DNA from: UBA7957 sp965222695
GTDB taxonomy: Bacteria; Pseudomonadota; Gammaproteobacteria; Granulosicoccales; Granulosicoccaceae
NCBI GenBank assembly: GCA_965222695.1
Contig: OZ244967.1
Coordinates: 4,774,001 to 4,838,000, forward strand
Reading direction: 5' to 3'
DNA: 64,000 nucleotides
Shown here one piece after another: positions 34,067-43,564 of this stretch (positions are counted from its first letter, which is position 1; the number at the start of each line of letters is the position of its first letter). The notes beneath the pieces were generated by a model that did not search any database, was not told where the DNA came from, and saw only the letters and a program-made list of their open reading frames with translations. A program made the position numbers and the translations under genes.

Positions 34067-35851
34067 ATGACTCAAGCAGACAGCGACCACACGACGCAAA
34101 TCGATACCGAAAAGATGATGGAGACCTGGCAGGAGCTGATGGAGCAAAGCCAGCGGGTCAGCAATCAATTCATGCACAAATATCAAAGTAATGACCATTT
34201 TTCCATTTTTAATCCGACGGTAATCAGCAAGGCATTCGGCCATTGGACAATCGATAAACTGACTAACCCCGCCAAACTCTTGGAGGCACAACAAGAGCTG
34301 TGGCAAGGCTATGTGTCTCTATGGCAGGAAGCCGGACTTAAGCTCATGGGGCAGCAGAATGCGCAGCCTCAAGAACGACCCTCGGACCGCCGTTTTAAGG
34401 ACAAAGCCTGGCAGGAAGAGGTGACATTCGACTATTTAAAACGCTCATATCTTCTGACCTGCCGATGGATACAGTCCTTAACGGCCGACGCGGATGGCGT
34501 CAGCGATAAGGACCGGGAAAAGGTCGAGTTTTATTCACGCCAGTTTCTCAGTGCCATGGCGCCCAGTAATTTTGCGGCTACCAATCCCACAGTACTGAAA
34601 AAAATCAAGGAGACCCAAGGACAATGCCTGCTGGATGGTCTGAGGAATCTGCTGCGCGATCTTGAGAAAGGCGAGGGGGATCTGCGGATCACCATGACGG
34701 ATGAATCGGCATTCGAAGTCGGTAAAAACCTGGCTGTAACTCCTGGCAAGGTTGTATATCAGAATGAAATGATGCAGCTGATTCAATACGAACCAAGTAC
34801 GAAAAAAGTCTATGAAAAACCGCTGATTATTGTTCCGCCATGGATCAATAAGTTTTATATTCTTGATTTACAAGAGAAAAACAGCTTTGTTAAATGGGTG
34901 GTCGATCAAGGACATACCGTATTTCTCGTTTCATGGGTCAACCCCACACCGGAGTTGGCACAGAAGACGTTTGATGACTATATGCGTCAGGGTCCGCTTG
35001 AAGCACTGGCGCAGGTGCAGGCCGCGACCGGCGCGAAACAGTTCAACCTCCTGGGCTTTTGCATAGGCGGCATTCTATGCGAAGCGACAATGGCCTACTT
35101 GAGGGCCAAAGGTGATGAGCGGGTGGTTTCCCTTTCACTGCTCACGACCATGCTGGATTTCCAGAATGTTGGCGAAGTGTCCGTCTTCGTGGACGACGAG
35201 CAAATCAAATCGATTGAAGAATATGTCGCTAAGCATGGCTATCTTGACGGAAAGCATATGGCCAGTATGTTCAGTGCCATGCGGGAAAACGATTTGATCT
35301 GGTCTTTTGTAGTGAATAATTATCTGTTGGGCCGTGATCCCATGGCTTTTGATTTACTCTACTGGAATGCCGATTCGACTCGCCTGCCCGCGGAAATGCT
35401 CGTCTTTTACCTCAAAAAATTCTACCGGGATAATGGTTTGATCAAGAAAGACTACCTGACGCTCTGCGGCGAATCTATCGATGTGGGTAAAATCGACATC
35501 CCGGTCTATTCCATCGCAACAAAGGAAGACCACATTGCACCCTGGCTCTCCTGTTATCCCATTACCCGGAAATTCAGCGGAAACGTGCGATTCGTGCTCG
35601 GCGGATCCGGCCACATCGCCGGAATCGTGAATCCTCCTGCATCCAATAAATACTGCTACTGGGTGCATTCCGATTATCCTGACGATGCCAACGAGTGGCT
35701 GGAAAAGGCGACCCAGCATCAAGGGTCCTGGTGGAACGATTGGGAGGCCTGGTTAAAAGCCAAGAGTTCGGGGAAGGTGAAAGCCAGAATTCCCGGTGAT
35801 GGGAAACTCGATGTCATCGAAGAAGCACCGGGATCCTACGTCACAAACTAA
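34067..35851 (+). CDS. phaC: Class I polyhydroxyalkanoate synthase
   Basis: A 594-residue synthase that polymerises hydroxyacyl-CoA into storage polyester granules. The start at 34067 follows CCGGGGAAC. The alpha/beta-hydrolase catalytic triad is visible as Cys332 in the lipase-like box GFCIGG, Asp488 in KEDHIAPW and His516 in GSGHIAG. The length fits class I, which works without PhaE or PhaR. No phaA, phaB or phasin gene is nearby, so precursor supply is encoded elsewhere. Confidence 0.95.
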   Translation: MTQADSDHTTQIDTEKMMETWQELMEQSQRVSNQFMHKYQSNDHFSIFNPTVISKAFGHWTIDKLTNPAKLLEAQQELWQGYVSLWQEAGLKLMGQQNAQPQERPSDRRFKDKAWQEEVTFDYLKRSYLLTCRWIQSLTADADGVSDKDREKVEFYSRQFLSAMAPSNFAATNPTVLKKIKETQGQCLLDGLRNLLRDLEKGEGDLRITMTDESAFEVGKNLAVTPGKVVYQNEMMQLIQYEPSTKKVYEKPLIIVPPWINKFYILDLQEKNSFVKWVVDQGHTVFLVSWVNPTPELAQKTFDDYMRQGPLEALAQVQAATGAKQFNLLGFCIGGILCEATMAYLRAKGDERVVSLSLLTTMLDFQNVGEVSVFVDDEQIKSIEEYVAKHGYLDGKHMASMFSAMRENDLIWSFVVNNYLLGRDPMAFDLLYWNADSTRLPAEMLVFYLKKFYRDNGLIKKDYLTLCGESIDVGKIDIPVYSIATKEDHIAPWLSCYPITRKFSGNVRFVLGGSGHIAGIVNPPASNKYCYWVHSDYPDDANEWLEKATQHQGSWWNDWEAWLKAKSSGKVKARIPGDGKLDVIEEAPGSYVTN

Positions 35852-35936
35852 CAATCACGCTATCCTGCACCATACCGCCACCCACCACACCGCTGGGGCT
35901 TGCCCTGCAAGCGAATGTCGGCCTTACACAAATCAT

Positions 35937-35958
35937 CGCGAGGAGGCCTCGCTCCTAC
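35937..35958. repeat. REP-like palindrome
   Basis: CGCGAGGAGGCCTCGCTCCTAC contains the short stem GCGAGG/CCTCGC and the trailing CTCCTAC seen in many gammaproteobacterial REP elements. It lies in the 111-bp convergent gap between phaC and the PDZ protein gene and may also help end transcription. Confidence 0.5.
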
Positions 35959-35962
35959 TCCA

Positions 35963-36823
35963 TTACCGGGGTTCGATGCTTACAGAATCCATCATAATAC
36001 CCAAAGGGCCGCGTGGCACACTGAACTCCATGACTTCGTCATTGCGTTTCACCTGGAGGCTGACGGATTCTCCACGTACCCCTTCTCTGGTCGAATTTCG
36101 CAATTGTCGACTGGTGAACAGGCGCTTGCCTGCATAGCTGAGAATCAAGTCACCGCTTTGTAAACCGCTGTTTTCAGCGGCGGACCCGACAATGACGGAA
36201 TCAATCAGTACGCGGTTATCGCGTCCGGTGAGATAAAGATATTGGTCGTATTGCTGATCTCCGATTTCATCGCGCAGTTGTGTTTGACCTTCACGCAGGG
36301 CCTCGGATTCAAGACGGAACTCCTCGCTGTCCAACCATCCTTCTCTGGCGGCTCTGTCACGTAACTCAAGTTGATCCAGCTGATAGCGGTTCCAGTTCCT
36401 AAGTAATTGATTTGCAGTAAAAGAGTCGACACCTGAAGACAGTAATTTCTCAACGTCTATACCACTTCGGGCAGGACGAGGGGTATTTGAAAACGGTGTA
36501 TTTAGCCTTGATTGTTGGACCTCCTCGCCGAGGGCTTGCGGTCGATCGAGTTCCAGCTTATCGAGCCGGGATTCAAGCGCAAGAAACCGCTCTTCGAGTC
36601 GGTGCCGCTCGTCAATTTCATTGCGCAGCAGATCTTCGACGGATTCAAGCCGCTCACTGTTGCCATCGAGCGTTTGTGTGGCATAGGCAGGTTCTTGGGA
36701 TTCAAAGTTCTGGTTGTGGATCGTTTGTACCGGCTGGTCAGTCACGGGCTGAAAAATGACGGCGCCCACCGTAACGCCTATCAAAAAAACAAAGAGTAAG
36801 GCGAATACAAAGGTAATTTTCAC
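35963..36823 (-). CDS. Membrane-anchored coiled-coil PDZ protein
   Basis: A 286-residue protein with one N-terminal membrane segment (about residues 5-25), a coiled coil (about 50-100), a charged helical middle and a C-terminal PDZ domain (about 200-280, with AAENSGLQSGDLILSYAGK). No protease domain is present. Such proteins may present substrates to periplasmic proteases or link complexes. It is convergent with phaC. Confidence 0.8.
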   Translation of the reverse strand: MKITFVFALLFVFLIGVTVGAVIFQPVTDQPVQTIHNQNFESQEPAYATQTLDGNSERLESVEDLLRNEIDERHRLEERFLALESRLDKLELDRPQALGEEVQQSRLNTPFSNTPRPARSGIDVEKLLSSGVDSFTANQLLRNWNRYQLDQLELRDRAAREGWLDSEEFRLESEALREGQTQLRDEIGDQQYDQYLYLTGRDNRVLIDSVIVGSAAENSGLQSGDLILSYAGKRLFTSRQLRNSTREGVRGESVSLQVKRNDEVMEFSVPRGPLGIMMDSVSIEPR

Positions 36824-36944
36824 CGATCTTATTTCCGCAAGAGTTACAAACTGAACACCATTTGCGCTACGGTGTTTTGGATGGAATGAATTAAGGAAAG
36901 TTCGCCCGACGGTATGTCGCCGAGCGAGAATTTATTCTTAATGA

Positions 36945-37142
36945 TCAATTAGATTTTTGCTGCTCTTTCTTTTGCTTATCTGCCTGAGTCAACAGTTTGG
37001 GATCAACCTCATCGGGTGTCACCACAGGAGACTGCAGCTCCAATGGCAGAAAAGTGATCTCCTTGCCTTTATCGGAATAAGGGCAGGCGAGAGCAGTGCT
37101 TGCTATCAACGTAAGTGAAATACCAAGAAATAATTTCATCAC
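36945..37142 (-). CDS. Small exported protein, unknown
   Basis: A 65-residue protein with a clear signal peptide (cleavage expected after ALA, residue 19) and a mature part of about 46 residues starting with CPYSDKG and ending in a Lys/Gln-rich tail. Its first mature residue is Cys, but the preceding sequence is not a clean lipobox. An AACGGAG sequence lies upstream. No family recognised. It lies 121 bp upstream of the PDZ protein gene on the same strand. Confidence 0.6.
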   Translation of the reverse strand: MMKLFLGISLTLIASTALACPYSDKGKEITFLPLELQSPVVTPDEVDPKLLTQADKQKKEQQKSN

Positions 37143-37350
37143 GTTTCTCCGTTTTATATACGGGAGAGTATTACTGGCATATTTTTAGGCAAATAGCAAG
37201 TGAACTATTGGTCTAACTTGCTCTCAACAGAGTAATCGAGTTAGATATAGCATGTAGTCGTAACTTTGGCTCTTGGATCGATTGTGCTCAGTGCAGTTAC
37301 CTTTCCGAGTAGCGAAAAAATGACGTGTTTTCCTGCGATGGAGGACGGTG

Positions 37351-38112
37351 ATGCAGCTGGCTTTCGGCCTTTTGATTTTCTTCTGGTGCACGATTGCACC
37401 GGCACAGTCGGTGACTTCTCCGGATTTCTCTTCCCAAGGCTGGTCATCAGACATCAACAACTACGAATTCACCTTTTCGCGATTGGTCTTTAGCGATTCG
37501 GGTTACAGCGATTGGGCCAGATGGCAAGCTGATTGGCCCGAAGCAGAAACCCACTTTTTGCAGGGGCTCAGTCGGCTTACACGGGTACATGCTGATCCTG
37601 AAGGCAGGCTGCTGCGTCTTACCGATACGGCTTTGTTTGATTATCCATGGCTATATGCGGTCGAGGTTGGCTCAATTTCCCTTTCCGATGAAGAAGCGGC
37701 CAATCTGCGTGAGTATTTATTGCGAGGGGGTTTTTTGATGGTTGATGATTTTCACGGTCCGTGGCAATGGCAGACTTTTGAGGAGGCCATGAAGCAAGTA
37801 TTTCCGGACCGAACGATCATCGAACTGGGCGATAACGATGAAATCTTCCACGTTTTGTACGATCTGGAGGAGAGACAGCAGATTCCCGGATTGCGTGCTT
37901 TGCGTATGGGACAGACCTGGGAGGAGGGAGGGAATATACCCTACTGGAGAGGTATACTCGATGACCGGGGCCGGGTGATGGTCGCCATTAATTTCAATAT
38001 GGATATGGGTGATGCCTGGGAACATGCGGATTGGCCCGAGTACCCCGAGCCCTACTCCGCAATGGCATACCGATTCGGGGTCAATTATGTCATTTACGCC
38101 ATGACTCACTAA
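37351..38112 (+). CDS. DUF4159 family exported protein
   Basis: A protein of about 253 residues with a signal peptide (to about residue 19) and the DUF4159 domain: FTFSRLVFSDSGY at the start, LREYLLRGGFLMVDDFHG in the centre and YSAMAYRFGVNYVIYAMTH at the end. The fold resembles a glutamine-amidotransferase-like domain without catalytic residues that I can identify. The ATG at 37351 has GGAGG at a suitable distance. DUF4159 genes often stand beside MoxR, DUF58 and vWA genes, as here, where it is the first gene of the large cluster. Confidence 0.88.
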   Translation: MQLAFGLLIFFWCTIAPAQSVTSPDFSSQGWSSDINNYEFTFSRLVFSDSGYSDWARWQADWPEAETHFLQGLSRLTRVHADPEGRLLRLTDTALFDYPWLYAVEVGSISLSDEEAANLREYLLRGGFLMVDDFHGPWQWQTFEEAMKQVFPDRTIIELGDNDEIFHVLYDLEERQQIPGLRALRMGQTWEEGGNIPYWRGILDDRGRVMVAINFNMDMGDAWEHADWPEYPEPYSAMAYRFGVNYVIYAMTH

Positions 38113-38119
38113 TCTCCCG

Positions 38120-40366
38120 ATGTTTGAATTTTGGTTTAAATATCCACACAGAACCTTTGCTGACGGTGAATTCTATTTTGCTTCTGGCTGGCCCTTATGG
38201 GGTTTGATACTCGCCGGTATCGGTCTGTCTGCACTGATCGCTTTCAGCTTGTATCGGAGCAGAAATACATTATCCGGTCCTCAATTGGCATCGCTCTGGA
38301 TCTTGCAATCGACTTTGCTCGTTGCCGTTTTATTGATGTTGTGGCAACCCGCTCTGCGGGTCTTCGATATCCGGAAGGGAGAAAACCGGCTTGCATTGTT
38401 ATTGGATACTTCAGTCAGTATGTCGTACGCGGAGAACAATGTTTCGCGCCTGCAAAATATACTGTCTCACTTGCAGCCAGAGTTACAGACGTCCCTGGGC
38501 AAGTTATTTGACGCGGAATGGTATTCCGTATCGGATAAATTATCACCATTAAATACATTAGAGGAGATTCCCGAACCGGTCCGGTTTTCCCATATCGGAG
38601 AGTCTTTGCTGAAAACGCTGGAAACATCGGGTCAGCAGGCACTGTCCGCAGTTGTGTTATTCAGCGATGGATCGGATAACGGCGTTGCAGCGAAAGACCC
38701 GGCCTGGTGGCGGAAACTTTCTCAGTACGCAATACCCGTGCATACGGTAGGCGTAGGGCGTGATAGTTTAGCCGAAGATCTGGAACTGGTGGATGTTCGC
38801 ATGTCCGAATCCACTCTGCAGGGCACAATTGAGACTGTGCGTATATCCGTTTTGAGAGGGCATGCAGAGAAGGTCAATATCAAAGTCTATAACAAGGAAA
38901 AACTGCTGATCAGCGAGGAACTCGGGGATTCAGAGAGACCTGGGATATCTCATCATCTGTTGGATCTGCCACCGATGAGCAGTGGCTTGCATCAGCTGAA
39001 ATTCGTTTTACAACCATGGGACGATGAATTAAACGTGCGGAACAATGAGCAGCACCGCCTGTTGCATGTTGTCGAGAATCCTAAGCGGGTGTTATATGTA
39101 GAAGGTGAGCCGCGTTGGGAATACAAGTTTATTCGCCGGGCATTATCCGATCATCCGGGTATTCGTCTGGTCAGCATACTACGCACTTCTCCGAACAAAT
39201 ACTATCGGCAAGGTGTTGAATCCTCAGAGGAGCTTGCCGGTGGATTCCCAACGGATAAGGAAAGTCTGTTCGAATTCGATGCGGTGATATTGGGTAGTTT
39301 AAAAGCAGCGCAACTCAGTCAGCAACAGCAGGAAGACCTAAGCGAGTTTGTTTCCGTGAGGGGCGGCTCGCTATTGATGTTGGCGGGACGTAATGCGCTG
39401 GCAGACGGCGGCTGGGGGCGCTCTGAACTTGCCAAGACTATTCCGGTGATATTGCCGGATCAGGCTGAACCTACTTTTATTCCTGTAAAAGCAAAAGTCA
39501 CGCTGAATGAGGCAGGTAGTTTCTCTTCCATTGTACGCCTGGCCGGCGATAAGGGAGAGAACCGCAGGCTGTGGGATGAAATGCCCGCGGTAGACGGCTA
39601 TCAGTACATTGGTAAACTCAAGCCCGGCGGCAGAAGTTTGCTGGATGCAGAAGTAGACGGGCAGAGATTGCCCCTCCTGGTCAGCCAGCGATTCGGGTAT
39701 GGATATACATATGTATTGGCTACGGCCGGCACCTGGCGATGGCAAATGCAACTGCCGTCGACTGATCTGCGGCATGAGAAATTCTGGTTGCAGCTTTGCA
39801 ACGCTTTGATTGCCCCTTCCTTACCCATGCTGAGTACCGAAGCCGATCCCGGTTTAAGCAGTCACCCAAGTGTGACAGCCTTGCGTATTGAGGCCAGAGA
39901 CAAAGCTTTCAATCTCATCGACGGGGTTGATATCACAGTACATATTGAGGGTCCCGAGGGGAAAAAGCAATTGATTGAAGCCCAGGCCTTAGAGGGAAGC
40001 TATGGTCAGTATGTCGCGGAATATAACACTGACCAAGACGGTATATATCGTATTAGCACTCAAGTCAGCAAGGGCGGTGAAATTCTTTCCGAAAATCAGA
40101 AATGGCATTGGAGGCAGGCAAGTTTGGCTGAATACTTTTCAGTGCGACAAAACAAGGAGTGGCTAAAACGCATTGCGGAAGAAACCGGAGGAAGCTATTT
40201 ATCGCTCCCGGATAGTGTTCAACTGCCCGGGATCCTGGAACGCGAGAACAAGGGAATCGTGCGCCAGCAAAGCCTATCCCTGTGGGACATGCCTCTGTTT
40301 TTCCTGTTGTTAATAAGCTTAAAGCTGGGCGAATGGTTGCTGCGGCTTTACTGGGGGAGGCTGTGA
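38120..40366 (+). CDS. vWA/amidotransferase-like membrane protein
   Basis: A 748-residue inner-membrane protein with two N-terminal membrane segments (about 24-44 and 59-76), a vWA domain whose MIDAS motif DTSVS lies at 96-100, a middle domain resembling class I amidotransferase folds (about 300-560, including VLYVEGEPRWEYKFIRRAL and GGSLLMLAGRNAL) and one C-terminal membrane segment. This layout is found in proteins coded next to MoxR and BatA genes. The stop overlaps a GTG start of the next gene at 40363-40366. Confidence 0.85.
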   Translation: MFEFWFKYPHRTFADGEFYFASGWPLWGLILAGIGLSALIAFSLYRSRNTLSGPQLASLWILQSTLLVAVLLMLWQPALRVFDIRKGENRLALLLDTSVSMSYAENNVSRLQNILSHLQPELQTSLGKLFDAEWYSVSDKLSPLNTLEEIPEPVRFSHIGESLLKTLETSGQQALSAVVLFSDGSDNGVAAKDPAWWRKLSQYAIPVHTVGVGRDSLAEDLELVDVRMSESTLQGTIETVRISVLRGHAEKVNIKVYNKEKLLISEELGDSERPGISHHLLDLPPMSSGLHQLKFVLQPWDDELNVRNNEQHRLLHVVENPKRVLYVEGEPRWEYKFIRRALSDHPGIRLVSILRTSPNKYYRQGVESSEELAGGFPTDKESLFEFDAVILGSLKAAQLSQQQQEDLSEFVSVRGGSLLMLAGRNALADGGWGRSELAKTIPVILPDQAEPTFIPVKAKVTLNEAGSFSSIVRLAGDKGENRRLWDEMPAVDGYQYIGKLKPGGRSLLDAEVDGQRLPLLVSQRFGYGYTYVLATAGTWRWQMQLPSTDLRHEKFWLQLCNALIAPSLPMLSTEADPGLSSHPSVTALRIEARDKAFNLIDGVDITVHIEGPEGKKQLIEAQALEGSYGQYVAEYNTDQDGIYRISTQVSKGGEILSENQKWHWRQASLAEYFSVRQNKEWLKRIAEETGGSYLSLPDSVQLPGILERENKGIVRQQSLSLWDMPLFFLLLISLKLGEWLLRLYWGRL

Positions 40367-41277
40367 AATTCGTCCTGCTTGCCATAGCGATTTTACTGTC
40401 CTTGCCGGCTCAGGGGGCCAACTTCAATTTGTTGATTCAGGGCTTGGGGGGAACGGAGGCATTTGATTCTGCCTTTTCCACGGATGCGCGCAGGATCGAA
40501 GCCGCTTATTCGCGGGAATCCCTTTTATCAGGTAAATCAGTCTACCTGCACGACGAAAACGCCAAGCGCAAGAAGATCCTGGAAGTGATCGATGAATTTT
40601 CCCGGGCAATGAGTAAAGACGACCGATTTACCTTAACTCTCATCGGCCACGGCAGCTATGATGGCCGGGAGTACAAGTTTAATTTACCTGGCCCGGATTT
40701 ATCCGGCTCTGATCTGACTGATATATTGCAACAGATACCGGCAGGCCGGCAGCTGATTGTGCTCGCCACCAGCAGCAGCGGAGCAATGCTGAAATCTCTT
40801 CAGAAGAGCGGCAGAACGGTGATAACGGCGACGAAAAGCGGGAATGAACGCAACGCCGTGTCATTTTCGAAGTATTGGGCGTCAGCCTTGGACCAGGAAA
40901 TCGCCGATAAGAACAAGGATGAGCTGCTCAGTGTCGAAGAGGCATTTCAGTATGCAGCTAAAAAAGTCAAAGAAAAATACATCGTTGAAGGATTATTGGC
41001 TTCCGAACATCCGCGAATGAGTAATGCTTCGGATGTCATGATGTTAGCGAGGTTTGGCCGACTGGCCGGCAGCGAAGATAATCCGGGGATTTCGGATCTA
41101 CTGACCCAACGACTGTCAATTGCGATGAAATTCTATCAATTGAAAGAGCGCAAAAAGACTATGCATGAAAATGAATACCTTGATGCACTGGAAATCATAA
41201 TGCTTGAGATGGCGAGAGTTCAACAGGAATTGGATGAACAACTGGATCGACTGGAAGGCAATCATGCCGATTCATAG
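40363..41277 (+). CDS. Exported caspase-like (C13/C14 fold) protein
   Basis: A 304-residue protein with a signal peptide (MKFVLLAIAILLSLPAQG) if the GTG at 40363 is used; this start overlaps the previous stop and makes most sense. The fold is caspase-like: LTLIGHGSYDG supplies the catalytic His96 and LIVLATSSSGAML is the place of the catalytic Cys, but Ser occupies residues 137-139, so no cysteine is present. VVITATKSGNERNAVSFSKYWASAL-like sequence follows, as in exported relatives. It is probably an inactive or alternative-nucleophile member. The C-terminal helical part is charged. It overlaps the TPR-peptidase gene by 14 bp. Confidence 0.78.
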   Translation: MKFVLLAIAILLSLPAQGANFNLLIQGLGGTEAFDSAFSTDARRIEAAYSRESLLSGKSVYLHDENAKRKKILEVIDEFSRAMSKDDRFTLTLIGHGSYDGREYKFNLPGPDLSGSDLTDILQQIPAGRQLIVLATSSSGAMLKSLQKSGRTVITATKSGNERNAVSFSKYWASALDQEIADKNKDELLSVEEAFQYAAKKVKEKYIVEGLLASEHPRMSNASDVMMLARFGRLAGSEDNPGISDLLTQRLSIAMKFYQLKERKKTMHENEYLDALEIIMLEMARVQQELDEQLDRLEGNHADS

Positions 41278-43564
41278 TTTCCGGTTTGTCTTTATAACTT
41301 GCCTGTTGATGATCAGGCCGACGTCGGCGCTTGAGATACATTATGATCCTGAGCGCGATAATGCATTAGTGGAGTGTGATCAAAAATCTTACAGTGGCTT
41401 GTTATCCGAGGCGAATTCATGTTTCCAGGCATTATTAAACCATTCTGATCCGCTGATACAAGCCGAGTCGGCACGCGCACTTGGCAATATTCGGGATGCC
41501 AATCGCTATTTCCGCCTGGCAGGCAAAATCGACCGTGAAAACCCCTATCTGAAAACCCGCTGGGCCAGGCTTTATCTGTCCACTCATCAAAAAAGCGATG
41601 CGGTTGCCTTGTTTCGCGAAGCTTTGCGTATCGATCCGGACTACCTGCCAGCGAAATTGGGACTGGCTGCGGCATTTTCCCGGCAGTTTGAAGGCAAGGT
41701 CCGGACGCAGCTGTCGAAAATTATCGATCAGCACCCCGATGCCCTTGAGGCGAGGTTATTGATGGCCAGGCTTGAATTAGAAATTAAGGATACATCTAAA
41801 GCAAGACTGCATCTGGAGCGGGCTTTGCAAATCGCTCAGTCCACATCACAGGCAATGTTGGAGATTTTCGCCCTGAGTGCAGCCGCTGATTTACTCGACG
41901 GGAAAACGGATTCCGATTGGACGCGTAAATCCCTGCAACACAACAAGCACTACGGTGGAATTTATTCGATACCGGCTTATTTTTACATTATCACCTACAG
42001 ATATGCAGAAGCAGTGGAATTATACCGTAAGGCGATACAGGCAGAACCCCGGCTGTGGTCTGCCCATTCCGCGTTGGGAATCAATTTGTTGCGAATCAAT
42101 AATATCTCTGAAGCCCGTAATCATCTGCAAATCGCTTATCAGGGTGACCCTTTTGATACGGCAACTGTGAATACCTTGAGATTACTCGATACACTGGAAA
42201 AAATGGAAGTGATTGAGATGAATGTGGATTACCTCTATCCCAAGGCAGGACAGGAAGATATATCGGAAACAAACACTGCCAGAATCATCATTCGCCTTGA
42301 TGCAGAAGAAGCCGGGATTATACTGCCGTATCTGAAAAGCTGGCTGACCAAAGCCGTACAGACACTCAGTCTGCGCTATCGCTTTAAACCGCAAGAGCCT
42401 ATCGTGGTCGAGCTTTATCCCAATCACGATGATTTTGCCGTACGCACCGTGAGTACTCCGGGTGTGGGGCTACTCGGTGTGACATTCGGCTATCTGTTCG
42501 CCATGGACAGCCCGCGAGCCCGCGCCGAAGGTGAGTTTCACTGGACCAGTACCCTATGGCATGAACTGGTACACGTCTTCACACTGGAAGCCTCTAATCA
42601 CAGACTGCCACGCTGGTTTGGTGAAGGTCTGTCGGTTTATGAAGAGTGGAGAACCGGCCCTCTGCCCGGTCCGCAGATTCCTATTGATGTGTTTAAGATC
42701 ATTCGCGATAACGGCTTCCTTCCGGTAGCGGAACTGGACAGAGGGTTTATCCGGCCGAGTTATGATGGCCAGGTTAATATCTCTTATATGCAAGCCGGTT
42801 TGATATGTGACTTTATCGCTTCACGCTGGGGACATACCGCTTTGCAGGCTATGTTGCAGTCCTTTTCCGAAGGGCTGGACACAAGGGAAGTCTTTGAACA
42901 GGTACTGGATATGGGCACAGAGCAATTTGACGCCTTGTTTACATCTTTTCTCCTGTCACAATATCAGCAGGTGGTCAAGCAGTTTGATCAATGGCAAGCC
43001 AGCCTGGAAAACAGCAGAATTGCGATCGAATCAGAGATGTGGGATAAGGCTGTAGAATACTCCCGCAACGCCATTGCTCTCAATCCACATTATACGGGAC
43101 CCCTGAACGCATATTTGCCTCTGGCCAAAGCCCTTGAGGCCAAAGGGGAAAAGAACCAAGCCATGGAACAGCTGCTGATCTGGCAGTCCAAAGGCGGCCA
43201 TCAGCCTGAAATACTGATCGGCTTGGCAAAGGAATTGGCCAAGTCTGATCGTATTGCGGAAGCGGTAGCTGTCTTGGAGGCGCTTAACGCTGTTGCTCCC
43301 TATAAGCCGCAAGAGCATACCAGGCTGGGAAAGTACTATCTGCAACTGGATCAACCACAACAAGCCTTGAATGAATTCGAAGTGGCTACGTATTTAGATC
43401 CTGATGATCCGGCGGGCGTGCTTTTCGGGAAGGCTCAGGCGCACAAGCAATTGGGGGATATTGAACAGAGCAGAAAGCAGGTTCTGTTTGCTCTTGAGCA
43501 AGCTCCTTACTTTCGCGAGGCACAGCAGTTTTTAATGCAACTGGTAGATGAGGATCCGTCATGA
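41264..43564 (+). CDS. TPR protein with gluzincin metallopeptidase domain
   Basis: A 766-residue exported protein: signal peptide to about residue 22, TPR units at about 70-310, a zinc peptidase domain at about 340-560 and further TPR units to the C terminus. The zinc motif is HELVH (433-437), with the third ligand likely Glu454 in WFGEGLSVYEE. The motif and spacing are those of M1-like/M48-like gluzincins, called peptidase MA-like. It could cleave or bind envelope proteins. It overlaps the caspase-like gene and is coupled to moxR by ATGA at 43561-43564. Confidence 0.85.
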   Translation: MPIHSFRFVFITCLLMIRPTSALEIHYDPERDNALVECDQKSYSGLLSEANSCFQALLNHSDPLIQAESARALGNIRDANRYFRLAGKIDRENPYLKTRWARLYLSTHQKSDAVALFREALRIDPDYLPAKLGLAAAFSRQFEGKVRTQLSKIIDQHPDALEARLLMARLELEIKDTSKARLHLERALQIAQSTSQAMLEIFALSAAADLLDGKTDSDWTRKSLQHNKHYGGIYSIPAYFYIITYRYAEAVELYRKAIQAEPRLWSAHSALGINLLRINNISEARNHLQIAYQGDPFDTATVNTLRLLDTLEKMEVIEMNVDYLYPKAGQEDISETNTARIIIRLDAEEAGIILPYLKSWLTKAVQTLSLRYRFKPQEPIVVELYPNHDDFAVRTVSTPGVGLLGVTFGYLFAMDSPRARAEGEFHWTSTLWHELVHVFTLEASNHRLPRWFGEGLSVYEEWRTGPLPGPQIPIDVFKIIRDNGFLPVAELDRGFIRPSYDGQVNISYMQAGLICDFIASRWGHTALQAMLQSFSEGLDTREVFEQVLDMGTEQFDALFTSFLLSQYQQVVKQFDQWQASLENSRIAIESEMWDKAVEYSRNAIALNPHYTGPLNAYLPLAKALEAKGEKNQAMEQLLIWQSKGGHQPEILIGLAKELAKSDRIAEAVAVLEALNAVAPYKPQEHTRLGKYYLQLDQPQQALNEFEVATYLDPDDPAGVLFGKAQAHKQLGDIEQSRKQVLFALEQAPYFREAQQFLMQLVDEDPS

